From Veillonellaceae bacterium (GTDB lineage Bacteria > Bacillota_C > Negativicutes > UBA1444), in assembly GCA_012798135.1 (NCBI GenBank), contig JAAZNU010000329.1:1-38255 (forward strand): DNA of 38,255 nt, written 5' to 3'. Below the pieces are notes generated by a model. The model saw only the letters and a program-made list of their open reading frames with translations. It ran no database searches and had not been told where the DNA came from. This document shows positions 31,312-38,255 of the stretch, in pieces (the first letter of the stretch is position 1; each line of letters starts with the position of its first letter). The position numbers and the translations under genes are program-made.

Positions 31312-32238
31312 TTATTCTACTATTTTATGATCCCCCTCTTTATCTTTCTTGGCCACCCGAAAAATTGGGCTTAAAATACTTTTAGGATTGTTTAAATCAT
31401 AGTCCGCCTCTGACACAAACCAAAACAGATTGATGCCTACCGCTTCCTGCTTCTCCCCCACCCTTTTGATTTTTACTTCTTTGGTTTTCTCTAGTCTGGC
31501 GTCTCTTTGAAACGCATTGGGACAAACAGTCACCACGCGAAAGCCTCTAATATTAAATTTCTCTTGGTACTTTTTCTGATCATACCAATGATAATAAGCC
31601 CTTACTTTATCCAGCCACCTGGGCCCGCTCATAGTGTAGCGGTCCACCTCTAAAAACCAGTACATCTTGCCGCGCTCGTCTTCAATGCAGAAATAGCCAT
31701 CCGGAGCGATCGGCAAGGATTCAGCCTTACCCCTTCGGTCGGCTACTTTCACATAATCTCTAAGCTCTTTGTCTTGTCGCCAAAAATTGATCTTGCCCTG
31801 CTTATTCTGGTCTAGCGCTAGCGTCAAAACAGCCCTAAATTGGCTGATCATTAGCTGGTGCTCCACATAAGAATACTGGGGCTTGTTGTTCCTTAAAATA
31901 TGCTTAATGTGCTGCGGATCGGCCTTGTTGTTTTTGATCAGTAAATTTCCCCCGCGATAATCTAAAGAATAAATGGCGCGTCTGGTCGTGGGTTCCCGGC
32001 CATTAACCACTGGCAAAAAATAACGCTCCAAGAATCTGTGTTCCCATAGTTTCCTTAGGCGCTTCTCTAAAGAGGAGCGGTCCCCTGGCAGCAAAGCGAT
32101 AAGCTGATCGGTCCGAATAAAGCGGTAATCATAAACCAAACGGATAATCTCCAGATCCTTGGGTTGGAGCACTAACCGGGCAATATCGCCTTCTATTGGC
32201 CGGATATAACGAGATTGTCGTTTGGCTTTAATAGTCAT
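31312..32238 (-). CDS. Replication-relaxation family protein
   Basis: A 308-aa protein of the Replic_Relax family. The N-terminus (about 22-70) is a winged helix: LVLQPKDLEIIRLVYDYRFI, then the recognition helix SSLEKRLRKLWEHRFLER. The central part includes EHQLMISQFRAVLTLAL and an alpha/beta domain with IEDERGKMYWFLEVDRYTM, a nuclease-like E-x-D pattern that might be degenerate. The family is found on conjugative elements and is linked to plasmid DNA relaxation or control, though a mechanism is not established. It starts 9 bp after the larger VirD4-like gene, so the two form an operon. In the absence of a known relaxase it is the best candidate for DNA processing here. Confidence 0.85.
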   Translation of the reverse strand: MTIKAKRQSRYIRPIEGDIARLVLQPKDLEIIRLVYDYRFIRTDQLIALLPGDRSSLEKRLRKLWEHRFLERYFLPVVNGREPTTRRAIYSLDYRGGNLLIKNNKADPQHIKHILRNNKPQYSYVEHQLMISQFRAVLTLALDQNKQGKINFWRQDKELRDYVKVADRRGKAESLPIAPDGYFCIEDERGKMYWFLEVDRYTMSGPRWLDKVRAYYHWYDQKKYQEKFNIRGFRVVTVCPNAFQRDARLEKTKEVKIKRVGEKQEAVGINLFWFVSEADYDLNNPKSILSPIFRVAKKDKEGDHKIVE

Positions 32239-32247
32239 AGGTTTATG

Positions 32248-34017
32248 TTATTCTCTAAAATCTTCTGGCTCTTTGTCCTCTTCATCTTGAGGCGGAGCCA
32301 GCAACAACTCGCGCCGGCTGCTTATTTCCAGGTCAATTTGCTCTATAGGTTTAGCATATAACAATGCCAGGTTATTTTCAAAGCGTTGTACTTCAATCGG
32401 CCGCACAATTATCTCTTCAATGGTTGGTGTTACAATGGGCATTGGTCTCTTAATATCAATTTTTAGCTGGGCCTGCCTTCGGCCCTGGTTTTTAATCCAT
32501 GAGATAAATTTTTCTAGCAACTCTTCGGGTGAGTAATAAGATTGTGAGGATATCTCCTTAAAGGGCTCATATTCATACCAAGGAACCTCAGACTCGGAGG
32601 AACTGTGTGCGCTGCCGGAAAAGTTACTTGATCCAGAAGAAGAACTTGAGCCGTCTGTTTGAGAGGTACTAATACTCTGAGAGACGGCGTCACTAAAAAA
32701 CGCCGGGCCATCTGGCCCAAAAATAGTTGCTTGGCCAGCCATTGAAATATCACTCATCCCCGAGCTCTGGGAATCTCCCGAGCCGGAACTTTCCGAATTG
32801 CTTTGCGCGGATACGCGCCTGGTTGTTTCCACCGGCCAAAACTTTGTCTGCTCAATAATATTTTTAATCTGGTCACCACGGATCTGACCGGTAAATAGCT
32901 CCTTAGCCATTACTTCAGCGTCTTCTCTAGATATCCCGAATACGACCTTATTTTCACAATCACTCATAACGGCTGCATAAACTTTTCTATTTTCCTCTTT
33001 TAATTGCTCCAGCTCCTGGTTGGAAAGCATTAAAAAAACCCCATATTTTCTCAATTGATTTAACGCTTTGGCAAAGTCTTCGCACACAAACTCACCAAAC
33101 TCATCAACAATAAAATAAAAGGGCTTGCGTTGCCTCTCGGACAGCTCGCCTCTGGAAAAACCAGCCTCAACAATCATATCAACAATCATCACGCCGAGCA
33201 TTTTTTGGCCTTCCTCGGAAATATGCCGAGAGGACAGGTTAACTAGTACTATCTTGCCCTCATCCATCGCTTGGCGGAAATTAATTGTTGATTTAGCCTG
33301 GCCGACAATTCTCCTTATTCTTTCACTGCCCACAAATTTAACTGCCCTATTTAAAACACTTTCAAGCCGTATTTCCTTTTCCTGCCGGCGCAAGGCCTCG
33401 AATTCCTGCCAGTCCTTCTTGATATATGGATCATTAAGCTTCTCAACAATATTGCGCCTTGCCTCCGGATTGGTCAATGAGAGAAAATCGAGCATCTCAA
33501 CTAAAGTAAAGCCCTGATCCATTAGAGCATATAACACATTTCTTTCCCAATGCTGGAGGCGTGGCAGGGTATCTTGATTTTCGCCGCCAAAAACCTTAGC
33601 GATCGCGCGCATTATCATAGATACATGCGCGTCCTGGTCCTTAACAATATGGGCCCCCCTCTCCATATAGTTCAGGCCAAAAAGATTGTCACTCCTATTG
33701 GGATCGATTAAAACAACTTTTTTCTCCAGCCGGTTGCGCACCACATATTTTACCATAGCCTCATACAAATCGCCGTGCGGATCAACTAAACATAGTCCAT
33801 TTTTCCGTCCAATTAACGTCCTGGCCAAATGCTCAATATACTTCGTTTTGCCTTTTCCGGTTGTCCCCAATATATGCCAATGCCTTTTAAGCTCCTCTTC
33901 GGTAATCCGGATTGGCCGCCGGTCGATGGCGCTATTACCAAGCAAAAAATTGGCCTTCCAGCTCCCGCCCCGCCTTAACGGATCCGGGTATTTGCTTAAA
34001 ATGTCATCCATTCTCAC
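32248..34017 (-). CDS. VirD4/TraG-like coupling ATPase, long form
   Basis: A 589-aa ATPase starting at GTG (ATG two codons later is an alternative), with AAGGA upstream. Walker A is GTTGKGKT (51-58) with LVDPHGDLYEAM after it; Walker B is FYFIVDEFGEF (301-310). A very Ser-rich linker lies at about 398-475 (runs such as SGSGDSQSSGMS and SSSSSGSSNFSGS), and the C-terminus (about 480-589) is a separate domain. No membrane helices are evident. It should couple DNA to a transfer channel or act as a related DNA pump. Its partner by operon is the replication-relaxation protein. It shares the ATPase core with the gene at 17781 but is longer and has the extra linker and tail. Confidence 0.9.
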   Translation of the reverse strand: MRMDDILSKYPDPLRRGGSWKANFLLGNSAIDRRPIRITEEELKRHWHILGTTGKGKTKYIEHLARTLIGRKNGLCLVDPHGDLYEAMVKYVVRNRLEKKVVLIDPNRSDNLFGLNYMERGAHIVKDQDAHVSMIMRAIAKVFGGENQDTLPRLQHWERNVLYALMDQGFTLVEMLDFLSLTNPEARRNIVEKLNDPYIKKDWQEFEALRRQEKEIRLESVLNRAVKFVGSERIRRIVGQAKSTINFRQAMDEGKIVLVNLSSRHISEEGQKMLGVMIVDMIVEAGFSRGELSERQRKPFYFIVDEFGEFVCEDFAKALNQLRKYGVFLMLSNQELEQLKEENRKVYAAVMSDCENKVVFGISREDAEVMAKELFTGQIRGDQIKNIIEQTKFWPVETTRRVSAQSNSESSGSGDSQSSGMSDISMAGQATIFGPDGPAFFSDAVSQSISTSQTDGSSSSSGSSNFSGSAHSSSESEVPWYEYEPFKEISSQSYYSPEELLEKFISWIKNQGRRQAQLKIDIKRPMPIVTPTIEEIIVRPIEVQRFENNLALLYAKPIEQIDLEISSRRELLLAPPQDEEDKEPEDFRE

Positions 34018-34040
34018 GAATTATTCCTTTATGAGTGGAC

Positions 34041-34069
34041 TTGACAAAATTCCCCAAGCGTGCTTTAAT
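34041..34069 (+). promoter_or_regulatory. Promoter of the 125-aa protein gene
   Basis: TTGACA and TTTAAT are exactly 17 bp apart. A second TTGACA with TAATAA 16 bp later lies about 40 bp downstream. The first -35 box falls inside the longer reading frame, supporting the later start at 34152. Confidence 0.75.
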
Positions 34070-34151
34070 TAATAATTACATTGACATTATAATTTATAGT
34101 GCTAATAAATATTTAAAAAGACAAAACCAAACCCAAAAAGGAGACACCAAA

Positions 34152-34529
34152 ATGAATAAACTGCCCCAAGGAATCGTGCTTAATGAAATGGCCAGGAAAC
34201 TTGCTCGCAATAAGATATCTCTGGTTGATTACGAAAGATTTGAATCATCGCTCGTTATGCGGCTAGCGACGTGTAATCCAGAGGAGGCTGCTCGCTTTTT
34301 TAAGCAAAGCGATGACTTTTCTCACTTAGAAATTCGGGCCGCCCTGGAAACAATACATCATAAGATCGAGTCTAAATTCCTTGAAACCCTAAAAGGGTCC
34401 CTATCCGCTGAGGAAATTAGCTGGTCAAAACAACTACTTGAAATATACCACCAGAGCGTCTCAAATATGTTTACTGATGTAGTAAAGACCATCCAAAGAT
34501 CTCAAACGATTCCAACCAAAGAGCCTTAG
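34152..34529 (+). CDS. Helical protein of unknown function, 125 aa
   Basis: The start at ATG 34152 (MNKLPQGIVLNEM) is chosen because AAGGAG lies before it and a clear promoter overlaps the only upstream alternative (34035). The protein is soluble and almost fully helical, with charged helices and no motif I recognise (e.g. ARKLARNKISLVDYERFESS and a C-terminal KQLLEIYHQSVSNMFTDVVK). It is divergent to the VirD4-like operon and ends in a shared terminator with the convergent zinc-ribbon gene. It may be a small regulator of the transfer genes, but nothing in the sequence proves it. Confidence 0.75.
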   Translation: MNKLPQGIVLNEMARKLARNKISLVDYERFESSLVMRLATCNPEEAARFFKQSDDFSHLEIRAALETIHHKIESKFLETLKGSLSAEEISWSKQLLEIYHQSVSNMFTDVVKTIQRSQTIPTKEP

Positions 34530-34543
34530 TTATAAGGCTCTTT
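34518..34543. terminator. Shared bidirectional terminator
   Basis: AAAGAGCCTTA and its exact complement form an 11-bp stem with loop GTTA. Both convergent genes have their stop codons inside it, so each transcript ends right after translation. Confidence 0.93.
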
Positions 34544-35344
34544 ATTATCGATAATTTGTTGCTCATAAAGGCTATTTAAAAAATCATCAATTCGGCGTAC
34601 ACGTTCTGGCTTGGGCACGCCCATGTCTTTTAGTCTCTCATCAAGCTGTATAATATTTTCACTCAAATGCTCCGCTAGTTCACGCTTGCTTTTTATCGCC
34701 GCACCCGTAATAACAACCCGATCGCGCATCAACTCTAAATCATTTTCCAGCTTCGTTTTTTCTTTTTGATTAATATTTGTTTTTTGTAGGCCCTCTAAAA
34801 AGCCGGCCACAGCCCCCAAAATAGCGAAGTCATTACCTTTTTCAAGGTTTTTCAAAGCCGCCTTGCTCGCTTCGGCAAGCGGAACTAAAAATTTAACCAG
34901 ATCAATATTTAGTTCATCAAATTTTATAGGCAAAAATTTACCACCCTTACGAGCAATTTCTTTGGCTTGATGATCAATAGCCGAAATCTCTAGCTTGTGG
35001 TTGATATTTTCTGCCCCCTTTATTAGCAAATGCCGACGACGAAAAGTTAATATTTCCAGCGCTTCGTCAAAAACGCTGTCAACCTTGCCTTTGGCGAGAT
35101 CAATCTTATCTCGATAAGCGACTTTCATCTTTGGGCTTATCTGCTGCCCTTTATCGACTATATTATCGATTTCCTTCGATATCCCAGACTTTAATTCTTC
35201 TAACTGTTCTTTTCTAATTTCGCGCTCAGTAAATATCTGATGAAGTAAGATAAAATAGCCACACTCATAACAGATAGTTTGGTAACGGTCATCTATATTG
35301 CATTCACAATAAGGGCAGTTGTTTATTGGTGTAAGTAATAACAT
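34526..35344 (-). CDS. Zinc-ribbon coiled-coil protein
   Basis: A 272-aa protein with an N-terminal zinc ribbon: CPYC (10-13), then Cys25 and Cys28 in CYECGY, with an extra Cys15. The rest is highly charged and helical (QLEELKSGISKEIDNIVDKG and many similar), suggesting long coiled coils, with a less charged stretch about 160-195. No enzyme motif is seen. It is probably a scaffold or DNA/membrane-linked structural protein, but its family is not recognised. It follows the membrane protein gene at 35380 by 35 bp and is likely cotranscribed with it. GGAGG lies about 8 bases before the start. Confidence 0.74.
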   Translation of the reverse strand: MLLLTPINNCPYCECNIDDRYQTICYECGYFILLHQIFTEREIRKEQLEELKSGISKEIDNIVDKGQQISPKMKVAYRDKIDLAKGKVDSVFDEALEILTFRRRHLLIKGAENINHKLEISAIDHQAKEIARKGGKFLPIKFDELNIDLVKFLVPLAEASKAALKNLEKGNDFAILGAVAGFLEGLQKTNINQKEKTKLENDLELMRDRVVITGAAIKSKRELAEHLSENIIQLDERLKDMGVPKPERVRRIDDFLNSLYEQQIIDNKEPYN

Positions 35345-35379
35345 CCTATCCCTCCATTGTTTAAATTTCTATTTTCATG

Positions 35380-36000
35380 CTATATTCCAAGATCCTTTTT
35401 AATATCCTTCTTTGCTTGTGCTTTGCTCTGTTCTTTAGCAGCCCACTCTCTTCGCCATCTTTCATGTTTATTGGGAATGCCTAGTATCCCCATTGTTAAA
35501 AAAGATATTAAAACCATTCCCCCGGTAATTTTAAATACTTCGTCTCCATATTCCTTTTTATTAATTAACTTTTGCTCACGTCCATCCCTTAACTCAATCT
35601 TACAACTGTTTCCACGCTGTGGATAATCGAATGATAAACAAACATTACCAGCAAATGGCATAAAAGCTTTATAATTGACACGAGGCTCTAGCCGTAAAGA
35701 TGTTATGAGTTCCATTTTACCGTCATCTTTAGCTCCATAAAGATTTAAATTTCCATTTCCATAGTATCGAATAATATCTCCCTTTTCGATTCGGCGCCCA
35801 AACCGCAATATTTGACTTTTAGCTTTGCCGTAATCTTGTTCACTAACACTAAACCCATTCTCTTCAATATAATATTCATAAAAATCTGTTTTATTTGGAT
35901 AATCCATATAAAGATAAATGGAATAACCAGCCGCGACTAACGTGGCTATAATAAAACAAAATACAATAAACTTTAATAGGTAAAGAAAAAAATCTGGCAT
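35380..36000 (-). CDS. Membrane protein with two helices
   Basis: A 206-aa protein: N-terminal helix (about 5-30, FFLYLLKFIVFCFIIATLVA), an extracytoplasmic beta-rich domain (about 35-150, with DIIRYYGNGNLNLYGAKDD), a second helix (about 152-174) and a basic cytoplasmic tail (WRREWAAKEQSKAQAKKDIK). A strong GGAGG ribosome site precedes it. The layout, a periplasm-exposed domain between two helices, fits surface or exclusion proteins; I do not recognise the family. With the zinc-ribbon protein it forms a two-gene operon downstream of the structured block at 36117. Confidence 0.74.
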   Translation of the reverse strand: MPDFFLYLLKFIVFCFIIATLVAAGYSIYLYMDYPNKTDFYEYYIEENGFSVSEQDYGKAKSQILRFGRRIEKGDIIRYYGNGNLNLYGAKDDGKMELITSLRLEPRVNYKAFMPFAGNVCLSFDYPQRGNSCKIELRDGREQKLINKKEYGDEVFKITGGMVLISFLTMGILGIPNKHERWRREWAAKEQSKAQAKKDIKKDLGI

Positions 36001-36116
36001 AACATCCTCCCTTTCTTCAAAATCAGAAAAACTAAAATAAATTAGTTCTCTTTAGCCAGTTTAAAAAGAAAAGCAAAAAACCAACAAAAACAAAAAAGGA
36101 AAAGTCCTAGATTCTC
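36001..36116. other. A-rich intergenic stretch
   Basis: A-rich DNA between the membrane protein gene and the GC-rich block. It holds the ribosome site of the minus-strand gene. No clear promoter was found for either strand. Confidence 0.4.
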
Positions 36117-36460
36117 CTCCGCCCGTCGTCGTCGAGGGCCGACTTTTGACAAAATAGCGAGTGGCGAAGCCCGAAGCTATTTTGTAGCCCGCTTGGTTTT
36201 CCGCGGGCGTCAAAAGTCGAGTCCCCTCGACTCCGCTCGACTTGCCGAGCACGGCCCGTTGTTCCGGCCGCGCGCAGGCCAAGGCAGGAAAGGAGCGACC
36301 AGCGGGAGCGCCTTTCCGCCGCAGTCCGCGACTGAGGGTGGACCCTGACAAATGGGGTGTGCCAACAGGGGTCCCCATTTGTTAGGCCTCAGGAGCGGAA
36401 AGGCGAGCGGAGTCGAGGGGTTGAAGAGATAGCGGAAAACCCGAAGACGACGACGGGCGT
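36117..36460 (+). ncRNA. GC-rich nested-hairpin block: candidate structured RNA or DNA site
   Basis: Seven inverted repeats nest without crossing. Outer stem 36120-36133/36446-36459 (14 bp) encloses two domains. Domain one: 36141-36150/36209-36218 (10 bp) holding hairpins 36150-36158/36176-36184 (9 bp) and 36188-36192/36203-36207. Domain two: 36223-36239/36404-36420 (17 bp), then 36309-36319/36395-36405 (11 bp), then 36344-36357/36373-36386 (14 bp, one pair being G-U only on the plus strand). Frames through it give only low-complexity peptides. A plus-strand RNA ending at the hairpin and T-tract after 36461 fits best; a transfer origin or single-strand initiation site folded as DNA is the main alternative. 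Confidence 0.6.
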
Positions 36461-36537
36461 CGCCTCAAGTGCAGCATAAAGCTAACTAAATGTTAGGTTT
36501 ATGCGGAACGCTGAGGCGCTTTCTTTGTTTTTTGTAA
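36461..36537 (+). terminator. Bulged hairpin with T-tract after the structured block
   Basis: CGCCTCA/TGAGGCG (36461-36467, 36512-36518), GCATAAA/TTTATGC (36474-36480, 36498-36504) and CTAAC/GTTAG (36482-36486, 36492-36496) make one bulged stem, followed by a T-rich tract at 36520-36534. It would end a plus-strand transcript of the preceding block. Confidence 0.6.
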
Positions 36538-36541
36538 TTTA

Positions 36542-36572
36542 AAACATAGCGTTAGTTTATAACGCTATGTTT
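36542..36572. terminator. Perfect 13-bp hairpin after the rep gene
   Basis: AAACATAGCGTTA and its exact complement with loop GTTTA lie 24 bp past the rep stop. On the minus strand a few T residues follow (TTTTAAATT), so it may end the rep transcript; a second copy of AACGCTAT follows at 36573-36580. Confidence 0.7.
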
Positions 36573-36595
36573 AACGCTATCCGTTTTCTAGTCCC

Positions 36596-38044
36596 CTACT
36601 CTTTCCCCGTGCCTTGGCCTGGAGTTTTATGTAAATCCTCCGGATAAACAATACGGCCAAAACATTTAATCTGCATTACTTCATTAGTTGGCAGTTCGGC
36701 GATTAGCCGCGATTGTTCCGCTGCCACCTGTTCCTTCGAGGGATATTCTCCGTGCTGATTAAAGTGGTCCTTTTTCCAGCGTTCCAGATAATACCACACC
36801 TTGCTTTCCTGCGAAGAGCTCATCCACTTTCTATACTCCTCCGCTTTCAGCACCAAATTCATTTGCTCATCAGCCAGCGCCTTGGCCTTGGCCCGCTTGG
36901 CTTTCTTCTCTTTGGTTTCCAGGTTATCTGGCGCACTGTAATTTTGTTCAATCGCACTTCGGAGCCAGCCAGCCGGATTTTTACTGATCATAGTACTTTT
37001 GCCGGTCCGGAGTAAATCAAACACCTCAATCTTTTCTCGAATTAAAATTTCTGGGTATTGTACTATTAATTCCTTGGCTACCCCTGGCGTGATCCCTCGT
37101 TTGGTCAGCTCAACAATCAAAGAATCACTCTCGATTATTTCCTCTTCCTCCTGGGGCAATTCAACCACCGCAGGCCAATCTTTCTTGGCCTGCTTTTCAA
37201 ACACCACCTTATAATCTTCCTTGTTCTTGGTCCGTTCCAGTTCGGCCTTGGTAATTATTCCAGAAGTAATTTCCACACCCAAAAGTTCTTTAAGTATCGG
37301 TTCAAACAGTTTCTTCCTTTGAGCTGGATAAGGATAACCCACGGCCGGTATATCTAAGTCGGCCAAGAGCTCTTTGGTTTTTCTTTCAAACCGGGGCTTG
37401 TCGTGCATGATTAAATCAATATGACGATAGAGTAAAATGGAAATTTCACGTTTGAATTTGAGCACGTTATTAAGCAACAACGGTTTGGAATAGTTAGCCA
37501 GTAAATTACCAAGAAGGCGCTTGTCGAAGGCATAGCTACTAAAAAAAAGCGTCATCTGGCCACCGCCCTTGCTCTTCTCATAAATCTTTAAATCACTTAA
37601 AATCGTGAAAGACTCAATTAAACTCTCGGTTTCCTTCTTTTCTCGATTATAAAAACTATTAGTCCAATCAATCGGGATCTTGCGCAGGCGCATTAGCATC
37701 GCTTTAATTTCGCCAAAGGTCTTGCCGCCCCAAGACAACCCTAAAATTTCCGCCACTTGGTGAAAAGAAAAAGTTACCCCTCGATCTACTGGCCGTCCTT
37801 GCATTTCCCATAGTTTAACCAGAGCACAAAAGCCTTTAAAATCGAAAATACGAAACACACCAACTTCGGTATTGTTGATTTTACCAATGACTACCTTTCT
37901 GGTCTCTATATCTCCATTAGCCAGTTTAACCATGCGGGTAAATTCTTTACTCTTCCCCTTAAAAGAAGAAGTTGTAAAGAGAGGCCACTTCTCAATATTG
38001 AGTTCAGCCCGGATGATATTGGTTTCTGTTTTTTTCTTATTCAT
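36596..38044 (-). CDS. rep: Plasmid replication initiator protein (iteron-binding Rep)
   Basis: A 482-aa initiator of the tandem winged-helix (Rep_3/TrfA-like) type. The first winged helix is about 60-170 (FSFHQVAEILGLSWGGKTFG, then LRKIPIDWTNSFYN), the second about 185-285 (SILLYRHIDLIM and PAQRKKLFEPILKELLGVEI). A further helical domain (about 315-370, with GVAKELIVQYPEIL and NPAGWLRSAIEQNY) and a basic C-terminal part (about 375-482) make it longer than most Rep_3 proteins. It binds iterons and loads the host helicase. The iteron array begins 126 bp upstream of its start, the expected place for origin and autorepression. No ribosome site is seen before the ATG. Confidence 0.88.
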   Translation of the reverse strand: MNKKKTETNIIRAELNIEKWPLFTTSSFKGKSKEFTRMVKLANGDIETRKVVIGKINNTEVGVFRIFDFKGFCALVKLWEMQGRPVDRGVTFSFHQVAEILGLSWGGKTFGEIKAMLMRLRKIPIDWTNSFYNREKKETESLIESFTILSDLKIYEKSKGGGQMTLFFSSYAFDKRLLGNLLANYSKPLLLNNVLKFKREISILLYRHIDLIMHDKPRFERKTKELLADLDIPAVGYPYPAQRKKLFEPILKELLGVEITSGIITKAELERTKNKEDYKVVFEKQAKKDWPAVVELPQEEEEIIESDSLIVELTKRGITPGVAKELIVQYPEILIREKIEVFDLLRTGKSTMISKNPAGWLRSAIEQNYSAPDNLETKEKKAKRAKAKALADEQMNLVLKAEEYRKWMSSSQESKVWYYLERWKKDHFNQHGEYPSKEQVAAEQSRLIAELPTNEVMQIKCFGRIVYPEDLHKTPGQGTGKE

Positions 38045-38170
38045 AAAAGAAACATCAACAGTTTTTATTGTTGTTGTATTTAAAAAGTATTTAAAAAGTA
38101 TCTAAAGATGTATTCCGCTCAAAATCATCACTATTTTAGAGCTAAAACTAGTTAAAAATAAAGAGGACTA
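38045..38170 (-). promoter_or_regulatory. rep leader and promoter region
   Basis: AT-rich leader of rep. It contains short tandem repeats TATTTAAAAAG at about 38077-38099 with a third degenerate unit, and TTGAGC near 38120 as a possible minus-strand -35. A TCAACA/TGTTG inverted pair lies near 38055-38075. The repeats next to the iterons may be the melting region. Confidence 0.5.
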
Positions 38171-38255
38171 CTAAGTACGAACCCCACAGAAACTAAGTAC
38201 GAACCCCACACAAGCTAAGTACCAACCCCACAGGGTCTAAGTACCAACCCCACAG
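38171..38255. repeat. Iterons of the replication origin (right part) and terminal overlap
   Basis: Four direct iterons start at 38171, 38193, 38215 and 38237 with exact 22-bp period; the first two carry TACGAACC, the last two TACCAACC. Positions 38215-38255 are identical to 1-41, as expected when a circular molecule is cut inside its repeat array. In the closed circle the array would have six copies in all. Confidence 0.92.

Noticed and set aside
36061..36378. Open frame of 105 codons on the minus strand
   Set aside because: It crosses the inverted repeats of the structured block, has atypical composition and no ribosome site.
36120..36459. MITE or insertion sequence bounded by the 14-bp inverted repeat
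   Set aside because: No target-site duplication is seen outside the arms, there is no transposase, and the further nested stems are not expected for a simple mobile element.
36461..36518. Integron attC site
   Set aside because: The stem has CTAAC/GTTAG near the loop and bulges, but the core sites are not at the stem base as in attC, there is no integrase of integron type, and the T-tract fits a terminator better.
1..38255. Alternative genetic code with TGA as glycine (Gracilibacteria/Absconditabacteria)
   Set aside because: TGA ends clear genes, for example at 4428-4430, 5192-5194 and 21941-21943, and is not seen inside conserved domains.
1..38255. Ribosomal or transfer RNA genes
   Set aside because: No rRNA segments or tRNA cloverleaf patterns were found when reading both strands, though a weak tRNA could escape a reading by eye.

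Overview
The window looks like one complete circular plasmid from an uncultivated bacterium, most likely of the Patescibacteria/CPR type. The first 41 bases are repeated exactly as the last 41 bases, so the likely circle is 38,214 bp, opened inside an array of 19-bp iterons. The standard bacterial code fits: TGA, TAG and TAA all end genes. DNA is AT-rich apart from one GC-rich non-coding block. The CPR assignment is an inference from overall gene content: VirD4/TraG-like ATPases with a replication-relaxation protein, a TM0106-type nuclease, and few recognisable metabolic genes.

Backbone. Iterons at 38171-38255 and 1-127 lie directly upstream of a minus-strand Rep initiator (36596-38044). A MerR-type HTH gene, parA and parB form one minus-strand operon (3409-1570). 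A perfect 18-bp palindrome occurs beside parB and beside the next gene, with a partial third copy at 5247; it is a good parS candidate. Other backbone genes are a short DnaG-type primase (26463-27470), RadC (17158-17640), two VirD4/TraG-like ATPases (17781-19076 and 32248-34017) and a replication-relaxation protein (31312-32238). No relaxase or VirB channel gene was recognised.

Defence and accessory cargo. Positions 3777-5194 hold a membrane protein, a 59-aa protein that shares a motif with its tail, a DUF2188 protein and a small Cys-containing protein. A two-nuclease TM0106 protein follows (5329-6825). On the minus strand a block reads Phd-like gene, Xer recombinase, type III Mod, membrane HerA ATPase, type III Res, then, after a terminator, a TIR protein and a three-helix membrane protein (15927 down to 6937). 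Upstream of it lies a self-inhibited Fic enzyme with its own HTH. A NACHT ATPase with pentapeptide repeats occupies 22685-25111. A DUF1016/YhcG nuclease sits beside parAB. A separate minus-strand operon (31114-27559) encodes a sodium/solute symporter, a GH3-type acyl-adenylating enzyme and a membrane protein.

Non-coding DNA. The strongest unexplained signal is 36117-36540: a GC-rich block with seven nested, non-crossing inverted repeats (80 bp of stem) followed by a terminator-like hairpin and T-tract, which looks like a large structured RNA or a folded single-strand DNA site. Other signals include a 30-bp near-perfect palindrome at 1429-1458, operator-like palindromes at the fic and phd-like promoters, and a similar leader in front of both radC and the primase.
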